Assembly (NCBI RefSeq): GCF_014831675.1
Contig: NZ_VJXY01000001.1
Span: 117,324 to 181,323, forward strand
Reading direction: 5' to 3'
Length of the DNA: 64,000 bases
DNA from: Komarekiella delphini-convector SJRDD-AB1
GTDB taxonomy: Bacteria; Cyanobacteriota; Cyanobacteriia; Cyanobacteriales; Nostocaceae
Below are positions 8,989-18,365 of the stretch, piece after piece. The notes under the pieces are model-generated. The model was not told the origin of the DNA. It made no database searches and saw nothing but the letters and a program-made list of their open reading frames with translations. The number at the start of each line of letters is the position of its first letter. The first letter of the stretch is position 1. A program made the translations under genes and the position numbers.

Positions 8989-11517
8989 TTACACTTCAGC
9001 GGGGAGATATTCTTGTTGTCTCTCCACAAATGACTGGACACGGGCGCGGTAATCTCTTACGGTATCGTCTACCCAATCGCGATCGTTGCTATTTGCATAC
9101 AAGTGTACCAATGGTTCGCTAGCATCTGGTAGAACTAACAACCAACTGTCATCGTAGGGCTGGCAAATTTTCACCCCATCGATTAATTCTAGATTTTGGG
9201 CTGGGTGAGTTTCGACCAAGTAACGCATCAGTGCGCCTTTAGCTGTCCAGGGGCAACGTATTGTGTAACTTTTGTGAATTACACGAGGTAATTCTGAGCG
9301 GACAGTAGCGAGCGATCGCTCTTGAATGGTCAGCATCTCAATCAGTTTAGCAATGCAGAACATGGAATCAAATCCCGGATGCAGTTGCGGGAAAATAAAA
9401 CCAACGTCTCCACTACCTCCTACCACCACATTCGGATTTTTCTGACAAGCTTCCATCAATGCGGCGGGATTGGCTTTAGTGCGAATCACCTTACCATCAT
9501 GGCGACGGGCGACTTGTTCCACGGCACTAGAAGCGTGAACTGGCACAACTACCGTTCCCCTAGGGTGAGCCGTTAACATCATGTCCACCATCAGCGCTGT
9601 TAACATTTCCCCACGAATCAGGCTTCCCGATTCATCAACTAAAATCAGTTGTTCCCCATTCGCCGTTACCTGGACGCCGAAGTTAGCTTTCAACGCTTCA
9701 ACTACATGACCCAACTGAGTCAGCAGACCTTCGCGATCGGTTGTGGTTACAGCATTTTTATTCAGGCTGGCATTTAACACCACCGCATCAGCGCCAAATT
9801 TATCTAACATTTGGGGTAACACTGCCCCAGATACAGCATAAACATAGTCAATCACCACTTTTGCCCGACTGTTGCAAAGAGTAGCAACATGTAACAGCTT
9901 CTCAAACGCAGTACAGTAACGGTCAATGACTTGGCTAGGATATGCCACATCGCCAATTTCATGAATTAGCGCTCGCCGCATATCTTCCTTAAAGTAAGCC
10001 CCCTCAATTTTCTTTTCTAGAGCCTTGGAGATATTAATACCCTTGGCATCCATAAATTCAATGAGAATATAGTCAGGGCGATCGGGGTGTACTCGTACAT
10101 GGATACCGCCATTAACCGACATTGTGGGTATTACTGTACGAGCTATGGGGATGGCTGTAGCATCGAGGTTTTGAATGTCAACACCTACTGACATCAAACC
10201 AGCAATTAGCGATCGCGTCACCATCCGAGAAATATTACGCTGGTCACGGGAAACTGTTACTTTAGAGCCAGGTTTCAAAGTAGAACCGTAAGCGGCCCCT
10301 AACTTGACGGCAAATTCTGGGGTGATGTCGATATTAGCTAATCCTTGCACACCACGTTGCCCAAACAAATTTCGTTGAGCGATGTTACCCCAAATCAAGT
10401 TAATGTTTAAAATTGCACCTGACTCGATTTTCTTACTGGGCCAAACACGCACACCAGGACTAATTTGAGCTTCTTCTCCCACCGTAGAAAGCGAACCCAC
10501 TACAGCAGCTTCTAATACTTGAGCGCGGCGGTCTACACGAGTCCCACGAGAAATCACGCAGGCGCTTAGTTGTGCTTCATCTCCAATAATTGCCCCATTC
10601 CACACAATTGGACGCTTAAGATTAGCATCAGCGCCAATAGTGACATTATCGCCAATGATAGTTCCGTCTTCAATCTGTACTCTCGCCCCGATGCGGCAAT
10701 TGTCGCCAATTACTGCTGGAGTTTCAATAATTGCTGTTGGGTCAATAAAGGTATTTTGACCCACCCACAACCCAGATGAAACTTCTTTGTAGGCAAAATC
10801 GAGTTGTACCCTCCGAGCTAATGCATCATACTGAGCTTCGCGATAAGCATCTAAATGACCAACATCGCACCAATAACCTTCAGCAATGTAACCATACATT
10901 GGCTCATCTTTAGCTAGAAGCAAGGGAAACAAGTCCTTAGAAAAGTCGGATTCAGTGTTTGCTGGCAGATATTCCAAAACTTCTGGCTCAAGAATATAAG
11001 TACCAGTGTTGACTGTATCGGAAAAAATTTCACTCGTAGAGGGTTTTTCTAAAAATCGGCGAATTCGTCTTTGCTCGTCGGTAATAACTACCCCAAACTC
11101 AATTGGGTTAGGAACCCTAGTTAAAATCAAAGTTGCTTTTGACTGCTTTTGTTTGTGAAATTCAATTGCCGCTGTGAGGTCAAAATCTGTTATGCTGTCG
11201 CCGCTAATGACTAAAAAAGTTTCATCAAGAAGTTCGGCAATATTTTTCACACAGCCTGCTGTACCAAGAGGCTGATCTTCTTCTACAGCGTAGGTCATCT
11301 GTACGCCAAAATCGCCACCATCTTGAAAGTAGTCTCGCAAGACATCAGGTAAATAATGCAATGTCGCAATTACTTCTGTAATTTGATGTCGTTTGAGAAG
11401 ATTGATAATGTGTTCGGCAATTGGTCGATTTAAGATAGGCACCATCGGTTTAGGCAGGTCGCAAGTTAACGGGCGAAGCCGCGTTCCCGAACCGCCTGCC
11501 ATCAGTACTGCACGCAT
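8989..11517 (-). CDS. Sugar nucleotidyltransferase fused to degenerate phosphohexomutase
   Basis: An 842-residue, three-part protein. Residues 1-240 form a nucleotidyltransferase with [13 protein letters not shown] and PKPM, as in mannose-1-phosphate guanylyltransferase or glucose-1-phosphate thymidylyltransferase. Residues 250-370 are left-handed beta-helix hexapeptide repeats ([12 protein letters not shown]). Residues 380-835 resemble phosphomannomutase/phosphoglucomutase. In that last part the catalytic serine motif TASHNP is replaced by a [14 protein letters not shown] region, and DGDGDR by DESGSL, so mutase activity is probably lost. It likely supplies NDP-sugars for polysaccharide synthesis. 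Annotated relatives are called mannose-1-phosphate guanylyltransferase; the exact nucleotide and sugar are not determinable here. Confidence 0.9.
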   Translation of the reverse strand: MRAVLMAGGSGTRLRPLTCDLPKPMVPILNRPIAEHIINLLKRHQITEVIATLHYLPDVLRDYFQDGGDFGVQMTYAVEEDQPLGTAGCVKNIAELLDETFLVISGDSITDFDLTAAIEFHKQKQSKATLILTRVPNPIEFGVVITDEQRRIRRFLEKPSTSEIFSDTVNTGTYILEPEVLEYLPANTESDFSKDLFPLLLAKDEPMYGYIAEGYWCDVGHLDAYREAQYDALARRVQLDFAYKEVSSGLWVGQNTFIDPTAIIETPAVIGDNCRIGARVQIEDGTIIGDNVTIGADANLKRPIVWNGAIIGDEAQLSACVISRGTRVDRRAQVLEAAVVGSLSTVGEEAQISPGVRVWPSKKIESGAILNINLIWGNIAQRNLFGQRGVQGLANIDITPEFAVKLGAAYGSTLKPGSKVTVSRDQRNISRMVTRSLIAGLMSVGVDIQNLDATAIPIARTVIPTMSVNGGIHVRVHPDRPDYILIEFMDAKGINISKALEKKIEGAYFKEDMRRALIHEIGDVAYPSQVIDRYCTAFEKLLHVATLCNSRAKVVIDYVYAVSGAVLPQMLDKFGADAVVLNASLNKNAVTTTDREGLLTQLGHVVEALKANFGVQVTANGEQLILVDESGSLIRGEMLTALMVDMMLTAHPRGTVVVPVHASSAVEQVARRHDGKVIRTKANPAALMEACQKNPNVVVGGSGDVGFIFPQLHPGFDSMFCIAKLIEMLTIQERSLATVRSELPRVIHKSYTIRCPWTAKGALMRYLVETHPAQNLELIDGVKICQPYDDSWLLVLPDASEPLVHLYANSNDRDWVDDTVRDYRARVQSFVERQQEYLPAEV

Positions 11518-12445
11518 AAATCCTCCTTAGCTATTTGCAGCATTCCCTGCGTCAAGACCCGTAAGATACGTTTCTTTGTTCGGCTTTACTGAGTCAAAGT
11601 ATGATTTGTCTTTGTGTTCGCGCAGCGTTCCCGCAGGGTGCATAACGTTGGCGGAGCCTCTCGCAGAGAAGTGAAAGGTTCGCGTAGCGTTCCGTAGGAA
11701 AGAATCTCATCAGATGCTCCATTCCGCTTTGCTGTACTCAGCATGACAAATTTCATTTCACACCTCAATTCAGTAACGCCTGTTCTTCTTTCTTTAGTCT
11801 CCTATGGATCTTGATATTTGAGGAACTTCCGCAAGATGCATCTGATAAGGAATAAGTATATCTGCTTAGGAAACTCACTTATTTGTCCAGATGAAATCAA
11901 CAAAGGGAATTGCTTGTGAGTAAAGAATATTTTTAGCGCTTAGGAATTAGTGACTCTAGCTCCCGGAAACATTGAAGCCAAGTTAGATGATTTCAAACCA
12001 TCACATTTTTATTTATTAGAATATTATTTTTCTACCACCCATAATCATCAAGTTAGAGTAGTTTAATTCCAAATATCTGCTGTATCTTTATTTTCTAGTA
12101 AGTAATCGGGAAAAAATAGGGAAGACTGAGAGAAAGTAGTTTTGTATCTTAGTAAGAGGTGTTTTTATCACATTAATTGCCGAACTACCAGAGATAACAT
12201 TGGATTTCTTTCACTGAGTATTGAATATTGCTCAAATCAAAGGTTATACACTCAGTTAATGTGGAATTTTTCAATGCCCATAAGACTTAATGCTACGTGT
12301 TTTCAGCCGTCAGTCTACACTTAAGACACTATTGAGCAATGCAAGATGTAGTTTCAAAATTGTGGACAAATCGAATCTTTACTGTAGAATCAAAACCAAC
12401 TTCAAACCTTGACAATTATGTATTTATTTTTTTGGAGGTAGGTTT
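11518..12445. other. Gene-less region upstream of murA
   Basis: About 930 bp without a supported gene. Bases 11610-11700 carry repeat-family sequence (GCGCAGCGTTCCCGCAGGGT, then GTTGGCGGAGCCTCTCGCAG and GCGTAGCGTTCCGTAGG), related to blocks at 3690-3830 and 20800-20910. The rest is AT-rich. Short open frames (11586-11768, 12142-12324) lack coding features or homology that I recognise. Confidence 0.65.
12434..12438 (+). promoter_or_regulatory. Shine-Dalgarno GGAGG that points to an ATT start for murA
   Basis: A perfect GGAGG is followed 7 nt later by ATT AAT CCT TCT in the murA frame. The conventional TTG candidate at 12506 has no comparable site upstream. This spacing argues that murA starts at ATT 12446. 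Confidence 0.6.
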
Positions 12446-13825
12446 ATTAATCCTTCTAGCAGCTTACCAGATGCCAAATTTACTCCAGAAGCAGACTCCT
12501 CAGTCTTGCAAATTTGGGGTGGGCATCCTTTGCGAGGTCATGTAAAAATTAGTGGGGCAAAAAATTCAGCACTGGTGATCATGGCTGGAACTTTGCTATG
12601 TTCAGGAGATTGTCGTATCCGCAATGTTCCCTTATTAGCTGATGTAGACCGGATGGGGCAGGTTTTATCAGCTTTGGGTATTCGCTTAAAACGACACGGC
12701 GATATCTTAGATATTAATGCCAGCGAAATTACAACATCAAAAGCTCCCTATGAACTAGTCACCCAATTGCGGGCAAGTTTTTTCGCCATTGGGCCGATTC
12801 TTGCACGATTAGGAGTAGCGCAGATGCCTTTACCAGGCGGTTGTGCAATTGGGGCCAGACCAGTTGATTTGCATGTTCGGGGATTGCAAGCAATGGGAGC
12901 CGAAGTCCAGATTGAACATGGTATTTGTAATGCCTATGTTCCTGGTAGCAGTGGCAGATTAAAAGGAGCCAAGATTTATCTGGATACTCCCAGTGTGGGA
13001 GCCACAGAGACTTTGATGATGGCGGCTACTTTAGCAGATGGCGAAACGATCATCGAAAATGCCGCACGGGAACCAGAGGTAGTCGATCTGGCAAATTTCT
13101 GTAATGCGATGGGAGCGAAGATTCAGGGTGCAGGGACAAGTACGATTACAATCGTTGGCGTCCCCAAGTTGCATTCTGTAGAGTACACAATTATTCCCGA
13201 TCGCATTGAAATAGGAACATTTTTGGTTGCTGGTGCGATCACTCGCTCAGAACTTACCCTGTCGCCAGTGCTACCAGATCATTTGATTCCCGTAATTGCC
13301 AAGCTGCGGGAAATTGGAGTGACAATAATTGAGGAATCGCCTAACTGTTTACGCATCTTGCCTGCGGAAACTTTCAAGGCAACCGACATTGAAACTTTGC
13401 CCCATCCAGGCTTTCCTACAGATATGCAAGCACCGTTTATGGCTTTGCTAACATTGGCGGAAGGTGACAGCCTAATTAACGAATCTGTATTTGAAAACCG
13501 CTTGCGTCATGCTTCAGAATTAAATCGTTTGGGGGCAGATATTCGCGTTAAAGGCAATGCAGCCTTTGTTCGGGGAGTGCCGATGTTGTCTGGTGCGCCA
13601 GTATTGGGTACAGACTTACGGGCATCAGCAGCGTTAGTCTTAGCAGGACTAGCAGCCGAAGGACAAACGACAATTCAGGGATTACACCACCTTGATCGCG
13701 GCTATGATCGATTCGACATAAAGTTGCAGCAGTTAGGAGCTAGAATCCTACGCGTGGGAGATGTACCAGCAGATGCAGAACTAGCTTCCAATGGCAGTAC
13801 TCCGCCAGCATCGATTTCAACTTAG
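12446..13825 (+). CDS. murA: UDP-N-acetylglucosamine 1-carboxyvinyltransferase, MurA
   Basis: This enzyme catalyses the first committed step of peptidoglycan synthesis, moving enolpyruvate from PEP to UDP-GlcNAc in the cytoplasm. The substrate-binding ISGAKN motif and the catalytic cysteine in PGGCAIG (C113 counted from the TTG at 12506, C133 from ATT 12446) are present. The usual EPSP-synthase-like inside-out barrel motifs run to [15 protein letters not shown] and LDRGYDRFD near the C-terminus. No ATG or GTG is available in frame upstream. I chose ATT 12446 because of a well-spaced GGAGG; a TTG start at 12506 gives a 439-residue protein of normal length without a ribosome-binding site. Confidence 0.9.
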   Translation: MNPSSSLPDAKFTPEADSSVLQIWGGHPLRGHVKISGAKNSALVIMAGTLLCSGDCRIRNVPLLADVDRMGQVLSALGIRLKRHGDILDINASEITTSKAPYELVTQLRASFFAIGPILARLGVAQMPLPGGCAIGARPVDLHVRGLQAMGAEVQIEHGICNAYVPGSSGRLKGAKIYLDTPSVGATETLMMAATLADGETIIENAAREPEVVDLANFCNAMGAKIQGAGTSTITIVGVPKLHSVEYTIIPDRIEIGTFLVAGAITRSELTLSPVLPDHLIPVIAKLREIGVTIIEESPNCLRILPAETFKATDIETLPHPGFPTDMQAPFMALLTLAEGDSLINESVFENRLRHASELNRLGADIRVKGNAAFVRGVPMLSGAPVLGTDLRASAALVLAGLAAEGQTTIQGLHHLDRGYDRFDIKLQQLGARILRVGDVPADAELASNGSTPPASIST

Positions 13826-13831
13826 TAGTTA

Positions 13832-13848
13832 GGTGGGCAATGCCCACC
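13832..13848. terminator. Small hairpin after murA
   Basis: GGTGGGC-AAT-GCCCACC, 7-bp perfect stem, 6 bp after the murA stop. It belongs to the GGGTGGGCATTGC repeat family also seen at 20985-21014. No T-tract. Confidence 0.4.
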
Positions 13849-13934
13849 CTACTTAATCGTTATACTAGCTGTGGGAGGTTGTTTTAGATAAACAGCCAGA
13901 TTCCACAGTTGCGTTTTTTATAGCTTGCTGCACC

Positions 13935-14810
13935 ATGTCTTTTTTTAAAACCCCGCTGATTGGTTTAAAAGCTGACTCATTTCGTCACCCATTAGATCTG
14001 GAAGCTACCAAAACTCTCAAGCAGATACCAGGCATAGACATGATGGTACGGAACTGGCTTGGGCCAATGGCAGAGCAGGTTTTTTATGTGGAAAATATTG
14101 CCTCTAGCATTTTGGTCGGTGAAAAACAACTGCCCGATTTACACAAGCTGTTGTTAGATGCCTGCAAAATCCTGGATATAGAGCCTCCTCAGTTGTATAT
14201 CCGCCAACATCCGGCTCCTAACGCCTACACCTTTGCTGTTAGGGGTAAGCAGCCTTTTATTGTGCTACACACCTCATTGATTGATATTCTGACACCAGAA
14301 GAAATACAGGCAGTGATTGCCCATGAATTGGGGCATCTCAAGTGTGACCACAGCGTTTACTTGACACCTGTAAATTTATTAATATTAGCAGCAGCAATTG
14401 TGCCTAATGTCGGAACCTTCCTGGCACAAGCGATACAAGCACAACTTTTAGAATGGGTACGCTGTGCTGAGTTTACCTGCGATCGCGCCGCTTTGTTAGC
14501 AACCCAAGACCCCAAAGTTGTCATGTCAGTGTTGATGAAGTTGGCTGGTGGCTCCCCAATCTTGGCTCCACAACTTAATCTTGATGCCTTTGTTGCCCAA
14601 GCCCGCGCTTACGATGATATCAGTAAGACTGAACTGGGTGAAATGGTCAAAGCTGCCCGCACAGCCCAATTAACCCATCCAGTACCAGTACTACGCGCGC
14701 GAGAAATTGACCGCTGGGCAAGTAGCACAGAATATCAATCTTTATTGCAAGGTCAAGCAACAAAGTATACAGATGAAATTTCACCTAAGGGCGGGTGGCG
14801 CAACTGGTAG
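13935..14810 (+). CDS. M48 family zinc metalloprotease
   Basis: A 291-residue peptidase of the M48 (HtpX/Oma1-like) family. The zinc site HELGH lies near residues 131-135 within VIAHELGHLKCDH, and the third ligand is the glutamate of CAEFTCDRAAL (near 180). A hydrophobic segment (NLLILAAAIVPNVGTFLAQA, about 150-170) sits between them as in membrane-bound M48 proteins. Such enzymes degrade misfolded or membrane proteins; cyanobacterial members are poorly studied. The ATG at 13935 gives the family-typical MSFFKTPLIGLKA start. It lies 109 bp after murA on the same strand and could be cotranscribed. Confidence 0.9.
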   Translation: MSFFKTPLIGLKADSFRHPLDLEATKTLKQIPGIDMMVRNWLGPMAEQVFYVENIASSILVGEKQLPDLHKLLLDACKILDIEPPQLYIRQHPAPNAYTFAVRGKQPFIVLHTSLIDILTPEEIQAVIAHELGHLKCDHSVYLTPVNLLILAAAIVPNVGTFLAQAIQAQLLEWVRCAEFTCDRAALLATQDPKVVMSVLMKLAGGSPILAPQLNLDAFVAQARAYDDISKTELGEMVKAARTAQLTHPVPVLRAREIDRWASSTEYQSLLQGQATKYTDEISPKGGWRNW

Positions 14811-14889
14811 ACTTACTAGAACTTTGCTTATCGGGTGGGCATTGTAATGTAACCCTGGTGAAAAATCTGCTTTACCGATGCAATTAAAC

Positions 14890-14921
14890 TTTGTGTCTTT
14901 GTGTCTTTGTGTCTTTGTATC
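14890..14921. repeat. Octamer tandem repeat (TTTGTGTC)x4
   Basis: Three perfect TTTGTGTC copies and a fourth TTTGTATC, followed by CACCACAGAGGCAATAAGGC, which is common intergenic-repeat sequence in this genome type. Confidence 0.8.
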
Positions 14922-15006
14922 ACCACAGAGGCAATAAGGCACAAAGAATATTAAAAGTTGAACGCTATACCTTGACAGGGCTGGTGATGTGAAAATAAAA
15001 AGGGAT

Positions 15007-16164
15007 TTAGCGTGTAGGCTGATCGGAAGCGTATTGAGACAATAGTTGAGCGATTTGCTGATTAATAGTTGTTACATCAAAACGCTGACTAGCGATAGCC
15101 TGAGCATTCTTAGCCATAGTTGCAGTTGTTTCTACCTCCTGAAGACAGGTAGTAATCACTTGTGCAAGTTCTTGGGATTTTCCTGGCGTCACTAGAAAAC
15201 CATTAATCCCATGTTCTACTAACTCTATTGCACCCCCAGCTTTTGCTGCTACTACAGGTCGTCCGCATAGCATCGCCTCAACAATCACTCTACCAAATGG
15301 TTCTGGGGAAGTAGAGGTATGTGCTACCAGTTCACAAGCAGCCATTAACTGGGGAATATCTGAACGAAATCCTAAAAATTTAACACGGTTTTCTAACCCC
15401 ATTTCAGCAATTTGTTGATGCAACTGTTGCACATAATCTTGTTCGCCAAATAGTGCATCACCAACTAAAAGTGCTGTTACCTGTGGCGGACATTCAGCAA
15501 GCGCAGTAATTAAAATATGTTGCCCCTTCCAAGGTGCAAGACGGCTAAAGTGTCCAACTACAAATTGTCCTTCGATTCCTAATTTTTGTTTTAATTGTTT
15601 AATATCAGATTCGCTAGTTTTGTATATTTTTGGTTCAAAGCCGTTATAAATAACTTTGATAATGTTTGGGTTGCCTCCCGCTTGCACAAAAGCTGTTTTA
15701 CTAGCTTGGGAATTGGCAATTACTAATGATGCAAAACGATTAGCAAGATTAATAGCAATACGAAGGTTAGTTTGGCTGAAATGTTCTTGAGAAAGAATAT
15801 CGTGCAAATGATAGACCAGAGGGCGACGGCTGAATAAACTAGCTAATGCCCCAACAACTAATGCTTTTTGGGTGTTGGCATAAATTAAATCGTATTTACT
15901 AGCTCTGTTTACTACTTTAGTAATTAGCGGTGCAATTTGTCCCAGGCTCTTTAATCCTTGAGTCAAACTGCTTTCTTTGCGAACCTGAATTGCTTGAGTA
16001 GCGAGAACTTCTACCGGGATATGATTTTGCTCTAGTAATTTTCTAAAAGACCCATCTGTGAATAGTCCTACAAGAGCGCGATCGCGATAAGGTTTAGCAA
16101 TATCTATTAAACATAATTCTGCACCACCTGGTTTACCACTTTGGTCTAAAAAAAGAATTTTCAT
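15007..16164 (-). CDS. GT4 family glycosyltransferase
   Basis: A 385-residue GT-B-fold enzyme. The N-terminal acceptor domain begins MKILFLDQSGKPGGAE. The C-terminal donor domain shows VGHFSRLAPWKGQHILI (near 205-221) and the retaining-enzyme E-x7-E motif in EPFGRVIVEAM (near 288-298), followed by GRPVVAAKAGGAIEL. Members transfer sugars from NDP-sugars to glycans or lipids. It is 61 bp downstream of another GT4 gene on the same strand, so the two are probably an operon, and lies near a PIG-L deacetylase and a third GT4. Sugar specificity cannot be assigned. Confidence 0.92.
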   Translation of the reverse strand: MKILFLDQSGKPGGAELCLIDIAKPYRDRALVGLFTDGSFRKLLEQNHIPVEVLATQAIQVRKESSLTQGLKSLGQIAPLITKVVNRASKYDLIYANTQKALVVGALASLFSRRPLVYHLHDILSQEHFSQTNLRIAINLANRFASLVIANSQASKTAFVQAGGNPNIIKVIYNGFEPKIYKTSESDIKQLKQKLGIEGQFVVGHFSRLAPWKGQHILITALAECPPQVTALLVGDALFGEQDYVQQLHQQIAEMGLENRVKFLGFRSDIPQLMAACELVAHTSTSPEPFGRVIVEAMLCGRPVVAAKAGGAIELVEHGINGFLVTPGKSQELAQVITTCLQEVETTATMAKNAQAIASQRFDVTTINQQIAQLLSQYASDQPTR

Positions 16165-16225
16165 AAAATATCCTTATAATACCCCATTTTCGAATGACTG
16201 TCTTTAAGGAGCAGTTAAATTAAAT

Positions 16226-17410
16226 TTAAGCTAATAAAATATTTCGTACTTTCTGAGCAATTTTATTCCAGTCGTAGTGTGTAGTAGCGTACTGACGACA
16301 GGCTTCTCGTGAAGGTATGGGTATGTTTTCTAGAAACACATTTTCTAATTTTTCAGTAATACTAGAAGCTTCGGTAGAAGTAGTAATTAAATCGGGTGAA
16401 AAGTTCTCTAAAATTTCTGGCATACCCCCAACTGGAGTACACATAACAGGAGTACCACAGGCTAAAGATTCGACAATTGCTAATCCAAATCCTTCAAAAG
16501 ATTGGCTAGGCATGACGGTTAAATCAGCAGCTTGGTAAGCTATAGGTAACTGCTCATCAGGTATGAAACCTAAAAATTTAACATTGTCATCTAGCCCTAG
16601 TTCTGTAGCTTGTTGTTGTAGTGTAGCTTGGATGTGACCACGACCTGCGATCGCCAGCCAAATATCTGGAATTTTCGGTTTAATTGTCGCCACAGCTTGC
16701 AATAATTTATCAAGCCCTACTCGATGTACTAAACGGCGAGATGTAAACAAGATACGGCGATTACTAGGCCACCCTAGCTGTATTCGAGCCTCTTGAGGTG
16801 ACAAGTTTGTTTGGAATTTGGTAATATCTACTCCGCCGGGAATAACATGAATTTTACTCCAAGGAATTTGATATTGTTGATGTAGAATATTGCCAAATGC
16901 TTTGCTAAGAACAATAAAGCGATCGCAGCGATTATAAGTGCTTTGTTCTATCAGCCAATGCTTAAGAATAATACTCAGCTTTTTATTAACAACCTCCTGC
17001 TGGCTCTCAGAAGCCCAAGGGCCATGAAAGTTAAAGGTAACTGGCACTCCTTTGGGCAGAATATCTAAAATAGGAAAGCTGTATAATGCAAAATGCAGAT
17101 TAATAGCATCTGGTTTACTAACTCTTGTTTTCTTGAAGTTCGTGCGAATTGACCATAATCGTTGCCACATAGCACTATCTGGAGAAGCCAAGTTAGTCAG
17201 CTTGATTGGCAAATTTTTTTCACCTTCTGGTAGACCAACTCCACATAATTCAACCTGGTCATGATTTGCTGCTAATTTATGAGTTAGTTCATAAATATAC
17301 CTTTCTAAACCTCCGGGTGTTTGGGGAAACCATCCTAATCCCAGAGTGAGGATTGATGCAGATGTTGAATTAAAATTTTCTTTGTTGCTTTCCAAAAATG
17401 TTTCTCCCAT
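16226..17410 (-). CDS. GT4 family glycosyltransferase
   Basis: A 394-residue GT-B-fold glycosyltransferase. Seen features are the N-terminal GGLERYIYEL segment, the donor-domain ILFTSRRLVHRVGLDKLLQA (near 217-236), and the E-x7-E region SFEGFGLAIVES with GTPVMCTPVGGMPEIL (near 305-335). The upstream gene of a likely two-gene unit with the next GT4. It is divergent, across a long AT-rich spacer, from a secreted beta-propeller gene. Probably assembles an exopolysaccharide or surface glycan. Confidence 0.92.
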   Translation of the reverse strand: MGETFLESNKENFNSTSASILTLGLGWFPQTPGGLERYIYELTHKLAANHDQVELCGVGLPEGEKNLPIKLTNLASPDSAMWQRLWSIRTNFKKTRVSKPDAINLHFALYSFPILDILPKGVPVTFNFHGPWASESQQEVVNKKLSIILKHWLIEQSTYNRCDRFIVLSKAFGNILHQQYQIPWSKIHVIPGGVDITKFQTNLSPQEARIQLGWPSNRRILFTSRRLVHRVGLDKLLQAVATIKPKIPDIWLAIAGRGHIQATLQQQATELGLDDNVKFLGFIPDEQLPIAYQAADLTVMPSQSFEGFGLAIVESLACGTPVMCTPVGGMPEILENFSPDLITTSTEASSITEKLENVFLENIPIPSREACRQYATTHYDWNKIAQKVRNILLA

Positions 17411-18365
17411 AATTTATTGAGCATGAGTTTATTAATCACACCAAGCTCAACCGCCTTTTTTGAAATCAGCAGTAAATTGCTGATGCTATTACTTGTATCC
17501 TACGATTCTATGCATTATCCGCACTTTTCAAGTACCTTTGCATACAAATATAATTTTGATTTATGATTATCTAAAAATCTAAGTTATTAAAGTCAATAAC
17601 TGCATACACATTATAAATAAGAGTTTATTTTTTGCAAGGACACCAATTTATAAACTATTTATATCTTTGTGTCAACAATAAAACTGAAACACGTATTTTG
17701 TTAACTAAATAACACTAGCTATGATAGATATGATACTTGCACAATAATTATATATCTAGTTTTTTCATCATATTGCTCGGTGTTATCCCATCAAAATCAA
17801 CCATAATCAAGTAATTAGCTCATAAATAGTTTTGTATTAATATTGACTTGCTGTCTGATTAAAAAGTAAATATTAATACTTTGAATCTTTCCGGTTAAAA
17901 CTATTAATTTAAATTTTAAATGTTGATATTCTTTTCATAAAGATTTAGTAAACATTTAATCATTAATATCAATTCTTTGTTATTTATATATATGTACTGC
18001 TAAACAAAAGGTCAGCAATTAAGTATCAATTGTTTTCTTAGTTTAGATAGTTTTAAGTAAACAGGCGCAAATAAATACAACAACCCAAAATAGTCAAAAT
18101 TCTATACCTCAACGTGGCTATCATCAGGGTTTTGAATGTTAAAAATTAATATTTATTTGCAACAGTATACTTAAGAATCTCCATAATCAGTCTATATACA
18201 TCTAAAAATACATGTATAGCAGAATACGATGCATTCAAGTTGTGATATTTAGCTATTAATTCCTGGTCTGTATGCTGTGATTTATAGACAATCAAGTGTA
18301 ACTATGTTTTTTTGGAATTCCAGAAAGAATGAGCATTTAAAAGGAATTATAAGCTTAGGAATTTT
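17411..18365. other. AT-rich divergent intergenic region
   Basis: About 955 bp with no gene that I can support. It is strongly AT-rich with many ATTTA/TTAAT runs and few repeats of the type found elsewhere in the window. It must hold promoters for the glycosyltransferase pair and the beta-propeller gene; no clear -35/-10 pair stood out. Confidence 0.6.

Noticed and set aside
8989-11517. GlmU
   Set aside because: The beta-helix part is short and followed by a mutase-like domain, unlike the GlmU acetyltransferase layout.
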